Made by a program: the position numbers and the translations under genes. From Ahaetulla prasina (Eukaryota > Chordata > Lepidosauria > Squamata > Colubridae), in the NCBI RefSeq assembly GCF_028640845.1, contig NC_080540.1, positions 131,282,420 through 131,346,419 on the forward strand: 64,000 nucleotides of DNA. The letters are read 5' to 3'. Shown here one piece after another: positions 53,881 through 64,000 of this stretch (position 1 is the stretch's first letter; each line of letters opens with the position of its first letter). Under the pieces are notes generated by a model. It had not been told where the DNA came from, searched no databases, and was given only the letters and a program-made list of their open reading frames with translations.

Positions 53881-56279
53881 AACCTGGGTCAGCAGTCTAG
53901 ACTTCAGTTTGTTGCCAATCATGAATCTTTTAGTCACAACATATGCTGTTTATTCTACTGCTCTTGCAATTTAAGGAGATAGAAAATGCAGAGCTGGGCT
54001 TCACACAGTTGACTGATTCTTGCCCGATTCCTGTGCACACTAAGTGCTGGGAAATTAAAGAAATAGCTTCTTTTTTCTAGAAGTTCAAACTGAAGTCGGG
54101 TTACTGTTAACAGATAAAGTAGCATACATGTGTATGTAATAAGCTCATTCCTAAGAAATAGCATAAGAGAAACTTTGATAAACTATAACTGAGCCAACTA
54201 GTCCATTCCGCTACTGCAATTATGAATGTAAAAGTTGTAAAAGTTTTGGAATGTAATTGAAGAGAGTATGGTTTCACATCTTTCCCCACTTCTTATTTTT
54301 CTAAAAAATGGTTCCACATCAAGAAGCAACCATTTCCATCCATTCTAGTTCAGCTGCTTCTAAATTGCCGCTATTAGGACATGGCAGGATATTTTTTATT
54401 TATTCATATTGGAAATTCAATTTGAAGTTTGAGGTTAATGCTCATGTTGGAAGCAGTATCGAAGAACAGAAAGGCAGTCTTTTGGGCCTCCAACTTTGCA
54501 CATTTGAGATAGTTGAATATCATATAAATCCACTCAATGGACTTAAAACCTTTGAATTGCCCTTATATTACTAGTTGGGGCCCTCTGGCCATCAGAAAAC
54601 CTGGGTGTCCTCTCTTTCCAGGATAAAATTCCTATGGTCCAACAACTTCCTTGTCCTGAATGTTCATTAGGTGGCGCCATGAGGCCACACTATTACTTAC
54701 AGCCAGCAAGAAACTTAGATGGATTCTAAAAAGTTTGTGGGAATTTCTGAAGTTTACTTAAAAGTCTGCCTTCCTGCAACCTGATGTCCTCCAGATGTCT
54801 TGGGCTTCTAACTTCTATAATCTCTTGTTAGTATGATTTTTGGAACCAGGAAGGCACAAGTTTTGAGGCTGCTTGACCCACTATATACTTTTGAAAAATC
54901 CAGCAAAGTTTGGTCTTCAAGCTGCTTTCTGATTACAATTCCTGATACTGGACTGAGGATTCTGCTTTCCTTATCCATTGCCATATTGATGGTGCTTCTA
55001 GCTTCCTGAAGAAATGATAGTGTAACAAATTGAAAAAACAGAGGTAAGGAAGATGAGCATGGGTCTTGAGGGATTAATATTGGACATTTCTCCATTTGAA
55101 ATTTACAGCAGAACCATATTGTCCTGATGACCTCCATCTTCCTCCTTGGTTATATGACTCTCATTTCATTCTCTTCTTCTTAAACAACTTAAGTTACCAT
55201 TTTGTGTACTGAAATATAAATAGCCTCTCCCTCCTCAATTTTACATTGTTCCCTGCACACTTCAAGATGTCAACAAAAAAAAAGTAATGTTTTGTCAACC
55301 ATGATTTTGAAGAGAAGGCTAGGTGACCTTTTGTAAGTATGTTCAGGGCTGTACTTCAGAAAGCGCAGATGCTTCATGGCCCTTTGGGTCATTGACCAGG
55401 TGGCACTGCAGTAATTTCTCTTCCAATTGCTCTTTCCTATAACATTTTGTTTCTTCGGTTCCTTTCATCCCTTTACCATTCCCTTCCTCTTGTCTGTTCC
55501 TCCTTCCTTCTGCCCTGGCTGTCTCCCTGGGTATGTCTTAATTGAAGAGTCTAAATCAAAACCTGATATGTTGCATAGTTAATTTTAGAATTTTTGAAAT
55601 ACTCACACTTATCATTTGGAGCTGTCTTTCCATATGGGTCTTTATTTCATATTATTTTGAAAAATTGAAATGGGAGTGAGATGAAGACAAGCAAACTGAG
55701 CTACGGAGGCCCAGACAAAGTCTCCAAATTCCAGAACAGTACAATAAGCTCAGACTCACCCCCATTCATTCTGCAAACGATGCATATTTACCCGCTGGCA
55801 GATGATGCGTTGACGGGGATGACAGTAAAACCAGAGGATAAAGCTGATCATCCTGCCTGTAGCAATGTGTAAATCCCCCAAATCGGAATTATATAATTTC
55901 ATAGAGAATCACAAATGATGTCACTCGGGCAAGATAGGATTGAGGTTCTGCATAGCCAAGTTTAGGATGAGATGTTTTGCTGCCAATGCAAGGAAGGCTC
56001 GATAAAATTTTAACACAGTAGGAAGGAAAGGTTGCCTTTGAATTGGGAAGCTTCTTGAGCTTGTTCTGGATGCATAATAGCCATGAAAGCAATGGTTTCT
56101 ACTGTGCTAAAATCTGGGTATTTCAAATCTTGGTTGATTTATTTACGTATTAAAAAGCAGTAATATTAATCGACACAAGCATATCTTGATGGGTCAATGT
56201 GGACCACTTAGCTGTGGCTGCTTCTGAGAAATTTGAGGTGCTTTCATCTCTGATGGAATAAGTTCAAAACTAAACCCAC
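53881..56279. other. Downstream intergenic DNA, nothing recognised
   Basis: No exon, RNA gene or named repeat that I can support. The frame at 55681-55872 has no domain and no splice context. Confidence 0.5.
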
Positions 56280-56980
56280 ATTGTATTCGTTTCAAAAACT
56301 AAATAATATTTCCAAAGTTGATATTAATGACATTATAGATTATGGCCTAAAGAAGTGGAATTTCCAATAATGGGATATCAATAGTTTCACGTCTTAAAAA
56401 TGTTAAACCAATTTCATTGGAATTAAGATTAAAATTGTTTCATCAAATTCATTCTCTTCTGGGTACCCCAAAGAATGTATTTGAAAAGATGCATGTCAGA
56501 TTTTCTTGGTTGACAGTGTAAAAAAATTGAGGGGCCTCACATAATTTGGTCTTGTAAGCAACTGATATCTTTCTGGAATAGTATTATTGTAAGTAGATTT
56601 GTAATATTAAATATGTTAATATAATGTTAAACTATGTCCCTAATCTCTGGAATTTGACTATTCATTAATAATGGCTGTATTGGAGAGATAATTCTTTTGA
56701 GGAATTGGAAAAATAGTCTTTATTCCTGAAATTAAAGATTGGATTTAAAATATTTTATCTGTTTTGGAAAAGCAATTTTAACTACTGATAAAAAATAATG
56801 CAATATGTTTCCTTTTGGCATAGGGTATTATTTGTTTTCTTTAATCTAGAATTTTTAAAATGTGGTTTAGTATTTGACGGATATGTGATATGTTTAGATA
56901 ATCCTTTCTTTTTTCTATTTCTGTGTACCTTTTTGTAAACCTTGTTACGATTAAAAAAAAAACCTTATTAAAAAGCAAAT
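56280..56980 (+). mobile_element. Old L1 ORF2 3' remnant
   Basis: A degenerate reading gives LRLKLFHQIHSLLGTPKNVF, then FEKMHVRFSWLTV and, after an indel, LVL/WSCKQLISFWNSIIV. This fits the pre-C-terminal and HxxWxCxxxxxFW region of L1 ORF2. It ends near TTGTTACGATTAAAAAAAAA at about 56940-56960. Frames are heavily broken, so this is much older than the L1 at 31206. Confidence 0.6.
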
Positions 56981-57640
56981 TCATTTCAAAAGTGAATGTG
57001 AATTCCAATTTCGTATGTGCTCCCTTTCTTGTCATTTTTCTTACTTGGCTATGAAGAAGGCAGTTGCTACTTGTCGAGAAGCCAGAATGGGTGGGTTCAT
57101 CAGCATGTTCTGCCAGAATCAGACAACTCACATTATGTCATGGCTGAACCTCTTCAGTGTGGCAATAAACAAACTTCCATTTCCACCTGTATCTCCAGCA
57201 AAGGAGTGTTTACTATACACCCGTGGGCTTTTTGTACAAGGCTCAACTGGTTTGCAAGCAAAAGACTTGGCTTCTGTGGCTTTTGTGTGTCTATTCTATT
57301 CATGCATATGTGGCTTTGATTATCAGTACAAGGCTGGTGACAGAGCACATCCCTCTACCTTTGCACTCTCTCTCCCTCTCCTCCCAGTTCAAACATAAAG
57401 CATTTTTTTTTCCTAGTGGGGCTTCTCAAAATAATATTTCATGTGTGCTCACAAGCTTCCAGTCTTTTCCAGGGGAAAAAATCCAAATGGATAATGGATA
57501 GATATTTTCCCTACAAGGAATACTCCTTCTTGTTCCTGCCTGAAGGTATTCATCTGTCTTTAAATCTGATCAAAGCCAGCGGGCTGGTTTTGTCACCATG
57601 ATATAATTAGTTATACAACTTATACATCTGCTTATCTTAT
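56981..57640. other. Intergenic DNA with chance open frames
   Basis: Several overlapping frames of 60-127 codons on both strands between 57015 and 57600. None has a recognisable domain, a splice pattern or a conserved motif. Treated as non-coding. Confidence 0.5.
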
Positions 57641-58029
57641 ATACAGATAGTCCTTGACGTATGACCACAAATGAGCCCCACATTTCTGTTTCTAAGCAAG
57701 ACAGTTGTTAAGTGAGTTTTGCCCTGTTTTACAACCTTTCTTGCCACCCTTGTAACCGGTAAATGAATCACTGCGGTTGTTAAGTAATATGCATGTAATC
57801 TGTCTTCCCCATTGATTTTGCTTGTCATAAAATGTGATCACATGACTCTGGAACACTCTAACCATCATAAATACATGCCAGTTGCCAAGCTTCTGAGTTT
57901 TGATCATATGATCAGAGGGATACTGCAACAGTCGTAAGTACGAAAAATGGTCATATGTTTCTTTTTTTTCATTGCTGTTGTAACTTTGGTCAGTAAAAGA
58001 AAGGTTGCAGGTTGAGGACTACCTGTACA
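57641..58029. mobile_element. MITE, AGGTAGTCCTTGACTTA family, copy 5
   Basis: The left end ATACAGATAGTCCTTGACGT is at 57641 and the right end GGTTGAGGACTACCTGTACA ends at about 58029. The interior is typical for the family, with GACAGTTGTTAAGTGAGTTT. Confidence 0.85.
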
Positions 58030-58278
58030 GCTATCCTAGGCAGCCCATAATAAAAAGCAATAAAAACTATCATGTCACCCATATGCAGTGCAGTACACTC
58101 CCCGCTAAGATGCCATAATACCCTTCTGTTCAACTTCCAATCATAGGCATTTGCTTCAAATTACTTCCATGTGCAAATACGGACTGATGGGCTTCCTCAT
58201 GCAGATGGTTGACCTCTGTGAGAAGACACTTCTAGACTAAATGGGCCAGGGATCTGATCCATCAGGGCACTGCCAATA

Positions 58279-58606
58279 TCAGAATAGAATAGAATAGAAT
58301 AGAATAGAATAGAATAGAATAGAATAGAATAGAATAGAATTTTTTATTGGCCAAGTGTGATTGGACACACAAGGAATTTGTCTTGGTGCATATGCTCTCA
58401 GTGTACATAAAAGATACCTTCATCAAGGTACAACACTTATAACACTTAATGATAGTCATCGGGTGCAAATTTAACACTTAATGATACAACCCTTAATGAT
58501 AGTCATAGGCTACAATTAAGCAATCAGGAAACAATCAATTACAGTATAAATCATAAGGATATAAGCAACAAAGTTACAGTCATAAGTGGAAGGAGATGGT
58601 GATGGG
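58279..58606 (-). mobile_element. Snake-type CR1/L3 LINE tail with (AGAAT)n microsatellite
   Basis: Twelve AGAAT-type units at about 58279-58340 abut TTTTTTATTGGCCAAGTGTG, then ATTGGACACACAAGGAATTT and GTCTTGGTGCATATGCTCTC. This is the 3' end of the CR1/L3 LINE known in snakes to carry a pentamer microsatellite (established knowledge from snake repeat surveys). Only the untranslated end is present. Confidence 0.8.
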
Positions 58607-58611
58607 AATGA

Positions 58612-58841
58612 GATCAATAGCACTTAGACTTACTGCACATACTGCTTCACAGTGTTTTACAGTCCTCTCTACAGAGTCAGCATATTTCCCCCAACAATCT
58701 GGATCCTCATTTTACCCACCTCGGAAGGATGGAAGGCTGAGTCAACCTTGAGCCTGGTAAGATTTGAACTGCCAAATTGCAGGCAGTCAGCAGACGTAGC
58801 CTGCAGTACTGCGCTCTAACCACTGCGCCACCGAGGCTCTT
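58612..58841 (-). mobile_element. tRNA-derived SINE, copy 3
   Basis: Minus-strand copy of the SINE at 5835-6066. It begins AGAGCCTCGGTGGCGCAGTG, has GTTAGAGCGCAGTACTGCAG and a B-box-like AGTTCAAATCTTACC, and ends AGTCTAAGTGCTATTGAT. It lies directly beside the CR1/L3 tail. Confidence 0.88.
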
Positions 58842-61800
58842 ATGCTGGAGAAGAAGTTGGGAAGTCTCATATCTTGTATGAGCTTAGCCCAGGTTCAATC
58901 CTCAGCAACCATAGGTGACAAGCTGAAAAACTCCTGCCTGAAACCAAGAGAATGGAGATCAAGTCAGTCCTGACAGTATTGGGGTACAGTATATCAGTCT
59001 TTCCCAAGCCTTCCAGTTGTGTAAACTGCAGTGCCCAGATCTCAGTTAAAAGGCAGCTTCTGAAGTATGAAAACCAGCCTCCTGACTGATGTGCAAATTC
59101 TTCCGAATGGCAAATGTGTTTTTCTGCAAACTGGAGGCACCTCATTAAAGAGCTCAGGAGGAACTTGTTATTATGCCATTGGTTCTGCTTGTGTAAAAGC
59201 ATCAAGCTCTGCTGAACCTGAACATGTTAATCTCCATTCATAAAGATGGCTTCCCTAAAAAAAAACAAAAAAACCCTACTTTTATCTGACAGTGATCAAA
59301 CAGCACAGCACAAGCCATTTTTAAATGTTGTTTTAGATACTTCCTCAGACACATGAAGGTCAAGAGCAACAGCTAAAAATGTAATTTACTGCTATGAATT
59401 TCTCCTTGCACACATTTGGTACACTTTGGAGATACACTGCTGCCCCATAAAGAATTACATAGCCTTGAGAACAGAGATTAAGAAAGATGAATCTGTAAGA
59501 CATTAGAATACTCTTCTTAAAAAAGTCTACATTTCCCAACTGAGATAAAGTTTTTACTGCTTAAAAGCATCAGCACCAATGCAAGCTTGTATTTCTTTAA
59601 TTTGGTTGAATGCTCTACGAATTGAATGCTCTAAGTATTATTAAGTGTACAGTATGCTGCCTTTCACCATGTACTGTATGAAACACTGTAAAAGAAAAGC
59701 TCTTTAAAAAAACATGCAATAATGTAAAACTGGAGTTAAAAGGCCCTGTGTCTTCTTTTACCCAATTTGTGTACTCCTAAGCTTTAGCCACCCCTATAAA
59801 GTTCCAGGTGGGTTAAATAGATCTCAAGGGAAATAATATCCCATCTCAGCAGGTAGTTTGAAAGCAGAAAAGAATGTGGAGGAACTTGTAACCGTTTCTC
59901 CAGTGAGATTGACCTTTTCTCATTCCCAACTCATAATTGAGACAGCTTGGAGTCATTTTGAGCCGCAGACATGTTAAAAGTAGTGTTTTTCCCACTGTCC
60001 AAGGACAATCTAAATGTATATGAAATTCTTTAGTTTTCGTAACCTGGGTGGGAGGTGGCTACAGAAGCTTGAGAGAGAAAAAGAATCGACATTGAGAGTA
60101 GCATGTTTCATGTCTGTCCTTCTGACTCAAGGATAGGAAAAAGGCAGTTCAAATCAGCTCTGAGGGTTGCTGTCTATTGTTGGCACAAACCATATGCAGC
60201 AGAAAGTACACCCTACTTGGTGAACTAACACGTTGTTGTTATCTCCTGTTATTAACCTTGGTGCTTCTTGGAAGGCAGAGAGTATGGTAGAAGATTGGTC
60301 TTCTGGTACTTTTATTGTCACTTGGGAAACCAAGGGCAAAAGACAAACATCCAATGTGTAGTTTTCCAGCAAGAAGGAGAAGAACCTGAGTCTGGGCAAT
60401 TATAGAGTGAGCCAGGATTGGCTTTTTCAATGAGGTACCATTTCTTAAAACCTCAAAAGTTCCCCGAGATGGGCACATCTTCTCCATTCTAGAGGAAGAT
60501 TGAGCTTTGAAATAGGCACTTAAATTTGCAATACTATAAGACCTTGATTTTGTCCATGAATTATTTTTGTAAATCTAGTGTGGAAGAAAAAAAAAAGAGA
60601 GGTCCTAAATTTTTGACCATATTTGTTACTCCATCTTGATTAATTCCATTGTATCAAAGCATTTCACTCAGGCTACAGACACGTTTCTATTTATGTTGGT
60701 CAAAATCCTTACTTCCCAAAACCAATATTTCACCTTCTTGCTGCCTCATTCTGTACCTTCCTTAACAATATATCACATGAGATTTCAGTTTTAATATCAG
60801 ACTGTTGTCATGAGCTCCATTTCTCTGCTATAATTCTGTCTTGCTATAAGTTTTTGAGAAAGCAATTATTAAATTGCTTGAAATTTTACACGTGACCCAG
60901 AGCAGAGCATATGCAACCTATATTTCCCAGTGCACACAGTATGACAAAACACACACAGATACAACCTGAGGGAAAGCAGAAATACAAAAAGACACACAAT
61001 TACTATATGCATCTTTGTTACATAGAGATGCCTCCTGTAACCACTGCTGGTAAAAATGTTGGAAAGAATTTTGGAAGCTGTGGAATTTTGTTTCCCTCCC
61101 TTATTATGTTTTCCAAACCAATGAACTCAGTCCCTCAGTAGAATAGTTCTCGGAAAACAGAAGTGGACCAAATTTAATTGGCTCTGCCTTACCGCATTCA
61201 AATAAAATAAAATAAAAATCAGAAGTAGTCACTAACTCTTTTGGGGAGAGGCAACCCAACCAGTTGCTGTTAACTGAAATCCATGGGCAACCCTCCAAAC
61301 TACATTACATTTATCACACAATATTTCTAAGCTTTTAATAGAAGGTATTTGTGCACGTTTTCTTCTTTTCTTTTCTTTTTTTGTATTTGAGTTCCAGAAA
61401 TTACCTGCTCTTCTTTTGTGGTGAAGAAGGGCAAAGGAAGTTTCCTGGTGGATCCCCTTAAAGGCTTCTCTTATGTATATTTATCTTTACTATGGCAGGA
61501 GAGAGGATTTCTTTCATCAGCTTTTTTCATCCATCAGTTGTCAAATGTTTCTGCCTCAATACTGCAGGGTTTTCTTTGAGCCAGGAGTTGACAAGTCAAT
61601 GGTTTCAAAAGATAACACAGACCTGGCTTTGGTTGTTTGTTTGTTTGTTTAATCAGGCTTTGACTAGGAAATCCTGTTTGGATAGTATTTTAATACACCA
61701 CAGTCAACAACCTACAGTCACCTTGAGGTCTACATAGGATAGTGACCACAGTCAGACTTCGGTGGATTCATGGCAAAAGCACTATACTCCTAGCCAGAAA

Positions 61801-62324
61801 TTGTGAAATCCCATTTAGACAAGGTTGGTTGTATTTGTTCAGTCAGTCAGTCAGTCAGTCATCTCCCAATGATCCTTAGCCAGCCATTTCTTTATGGGGA
61901 CCTCAGATAAACTTTAGACCTGTATTTTGAGTGCAGAAAGGTCTCAGAGGCAATCTTTGTTATCACCAGTTAGAAGAAGACAAAAGAAATAGGATAAGAA
62001 ACATCCCAAAGTGCACTTGAAACTCTGGCTCAACAATACTTGGCATAGCTGGCCCAGGAGTCAAGTATAATACAAGCAACCACAAACCAAATACAACAAA
62101 CCAAACCAACAACCCTACAAGTATAATTTGAACACAGGCTCAACTCAGTTAATAACACCCAGTTAATTTAAACTGATTAAACAATAGCAACAATGTAGCA
62201 GCCATTTTCTGTAGTACAATATACAGCTTAATGGAGAGGGGAGAGAATAAAAATACACTAGATCCTGATGCATCCTTGATTGTGTCAAAATCGCCCATTC
62301 TCCAAAGCAAATGCCCGTTTTATT
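58842..62324. other. Downstream intergenic DNA
   Basis: No exon or named transposon recognised. A (TTTG)n tract lies at about 61631-61650 and an (AGTC)n tract at 61840-61861. GRIN2C follows FDXR in human (from memory), but no glutamate-receptor sequence is visible here. Confidence 0.5.
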
Positions 62325-62610
62325 TTATTTTTGTTGTTGTTAGTTGAGAAGTCATGTCTGACCCATTGCGACCCCATGGACAACATTCCTCCAGGCTTTC
62401 CTGTCCTCTACCATCCTCTGGAGTCCATTTAAGCTCATGCCGACTGCTTCAGTGACTCCATCCAGCCACCGTGTTCTCTGTCATCCCCTTCTTTTGCCCT
62501 CAATCCTTCCCAGCATTAGGCTCTTCTCCAGTGAGTCCTTCCTTCTCATTATTATCTGACTCCAAAGTCTGCCATTCCTTCCCATTGCGTTTTCAAAACA
62601 TGTTGCTCTG
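62325..62610 (-). mobile_element. RTE/BovB-type LINE fragment
   Basis: The plus strand reads GTCATGTCTGACCCATTGCG, then ACCCCATGGACAACATTCCT, CAGGCTTTCCTGTCCTCTAC and TTAGGCTCTTCTCCAGTGAG. This is the familiar BovB/RTE 3' region in reverse, closely like the GTCGTGTCCGACTCTTTGCG end of ruminant Bov-B. About 280 bp, decayed, without an open frame. Confidence 0.7.
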
Positions 62611-63430
62611 TGGAGGAGCAACAAATGTTTGGTGCTCTCTGACTGCTTAACTTCCTAATGTCTTCACTGTCTGCATTTTTTCATCAATGTATGCCTGGTG
62701 CTATCCCAGGAGTCAGGCTGCTTGGTTTCTTGGCTATTTTAATGCTTAGGAGAGCTGGAAGAATCGAGGGTCCAATCTCCATTTTGGACTAGGATGTGCA
62801 TCAGGGTGATTCAAATGATAACGGAAACAGGAAGCAGCAAGCCTTTTCTTTCAAAATTGATCTGTTTAATTAAATCGTAGAAACAAATTTGCTAGATTAC
62901 CCCCATCTGCTGGGGTGAAATCCCACTTTAAAAGTTCCCTGACATTAACTTCCATGAATCATCAAGCCAGCAGCCGGTTGGTGCATGGCTTCATGGTCCT
63001 TTGTTTAATGGCCCTTCATCCGACGAGCAGATGGCTTTGAAGGCTGCTGGCTCCAGAGGCTCCATTCCACTGCCAAGTTGGCCTGTGTGCAAGACCTGCC
63101 AAGCCTCTTGGAAAAGTGAGTGGAGTTGGAAAAGAAAAAAGCATTGCTTAGACCTCGTTTCTGCTACTTAACAACTCAAGGAATACATGGCTTGGGTTCA
63201 CATTTGACACCAAGCCTAATTGGAATTTGTTTGGTTTGGGTTTAGCAAATTGTAATGGCATATGCATTTGGTTTGTCAGATTTATGGCCTGACATGTTGC
63301 CAAACCAACCAACTGTAGCTCTGTCAATAATTCATGGGAAAACTAACAGTGGTTTAACACTAACAGAGGTGTGGAACTCTGCAGGGAGAAAAAAAAAAGA
63401 GGACACACACATCGCTTAAACCTATGACAT
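62611..63430. other. Downstream intergenic DNA, nothing recognised
   Basis: No gene or named repeat that I can support. An A-run lies near 63390. Confidence 0.45.
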
Positions 63431-63557
63431 CAGGGGTGTCAAACTAGCAGCCCGTGTGCCGGATGTGTCATGCACAGACCACGCCCATCCCAGCTCTGTG
63501 AATGGGAAAAACACTGCGAAACATCACGGCAACATGATGCCGCGAGTTTGACACCTG
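63431..63557. mobile_element. hAT-like MITE, CAGGGGTGTCAAACT family, copy 2
   Basis: The ends are CAGGGGTGTCAAACTAGC (63431) and GCGAGTTTGACACCTG (ending about 63557). The interior matches 25140-25433 outside the nested element: CCCATCCCAGCTCTGTGAAT is the complement of its AGAGCTGGGATGGGC. Flanking bases are only roughly repeated. Confidence 0.82.
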
Positions 63558-64000
63558 TGTGTTACATCCTGAAGTGATCTAGGCAATAAATTGCAAAATA
63601 TGTTTTTTTTTTCTTAATATTAAAAATCCATTCCTTTATCTTGGCACAAATATATAAAAGCAGCAAGTTTCTAGCTTTGGTGTCATTTTTGAAGTGCCTG
63701 ACAGCAGCAAAATGAGCTTTCAGTAATAGGTAGGGGCCGGGCAATGGTTCTCAATAGGTGGCCCGTGTATCAGAGATAGTACTCAACTGGATGAGATGTA
63801 GAGTAATCACTGAAGCTTTAAGTCTTTAGAAATTACAAATATAATGACTGTCTGGAAAACTAGACATGTTCGGTTTTTTTTTAAAAAAGTAAGCTTTTTG
63901 TTTCTACAATGATCAAACCCAGATGGAGTGATGATGATGCGACTTAAGATACATAAGGCTGTTGCCTAGCCCCTTGAACTTTTTTCTAACCTCACTTCAT
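63558..64000. other. End of window, nothing recognised
   Basis: AT-rich sequence with homopolymer runs near 63604 and 63875. No gene seen. Confidence 0.45.

Noticed and set aside
55681..55872. 63-codon frame that might be an exon
   Set aside because: No conserved motif, no matching flanking splice sites and no neighbour to join.
57015..57600. Possible coding exons of a downstream gene, several overlapping frames up to 127 codons
   Set aside because: No recognisable domain, no convincing splice sites, overlapping frames on both strands. Not like GRIN2C, the expected neighbour in human.

Overview
The window is vertebrate genomic DNA, most likely from a squamate reptile and probably a snake. 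The evidence is the repeat content: a Sauria SINE, CR1 LINEs that end in pentanucleotide microsatellites, a snake-type CR1/L3 tail with an AGAAT repeat, L2-like LINEs with a hairpin 3' end, a BovB-type tail, squamate L1 pieces and many hAT-like MITEs. The species call is inference.

Only one protein-coding gene is recognisable. It is FDXR (ferredoxin/adrenodoxin reductase, mitochondrial) on the + strand, from the ATG at 1489 to the TGA at 52995. All twelve coding exons can be placed with GT-AG borders and consistent phase. Together they encode 494 residues; human FDXR has about 491. The gene covers about 51.5 kb, mainly because repeats have expanded the introns, above all intron 2 (20.6 kb). 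A GC-rich promoter region with two inverted CCAAT boxes lies just upstream. The 3' UTR starts at 52996 and has candidate AATAAA signals at 53636 and 53857.

The most unusual region is 38.6-49.0 kb. Exon 9 occurs three times (41270-41469, 47543-47742, 48390-48589) and looks identical in each copy. A block of about 2.96 kb (38650-41606) recurs at 44917-47880. The 3.3 kb between these two copies is exactly the 3' half of a Ty3/Gypsy chromodomain retrotransposon with one LTR. A third, shorter copy (about 48149-48997) follows in tandem. Exon 9 is 200 bp, so using two copies in one mRNA would shift the frame. Either this is a real exon duplication limited to one copy per transcript, or, more likely, it is a false haplotype duplication around a heterozygous Gypsy insertion. 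A decayed duplicate of exon 5 also lies in intron 5.

Layout: 1-1488 upstream and promoter; 1489-1570 exon 1; intron 1 with L2, MITEs and a tRNA-SINE; 6969-7066 exon 2; 7067-27654 intron 2, with nested L2, L1, CR1, hAT and SINE copies; 27655-37366 exons 3-8; 37367-49114 the duplicated exon 9 region; 49115-52995 exons 10-12; 53.9-64.0 kb downstream intergenic DNA with an old L1, a MITE, a CR1/L3 tail, a SINE and a BovB-type tail. I found no second host gene, no CRISPR array and no structural RNA gene.
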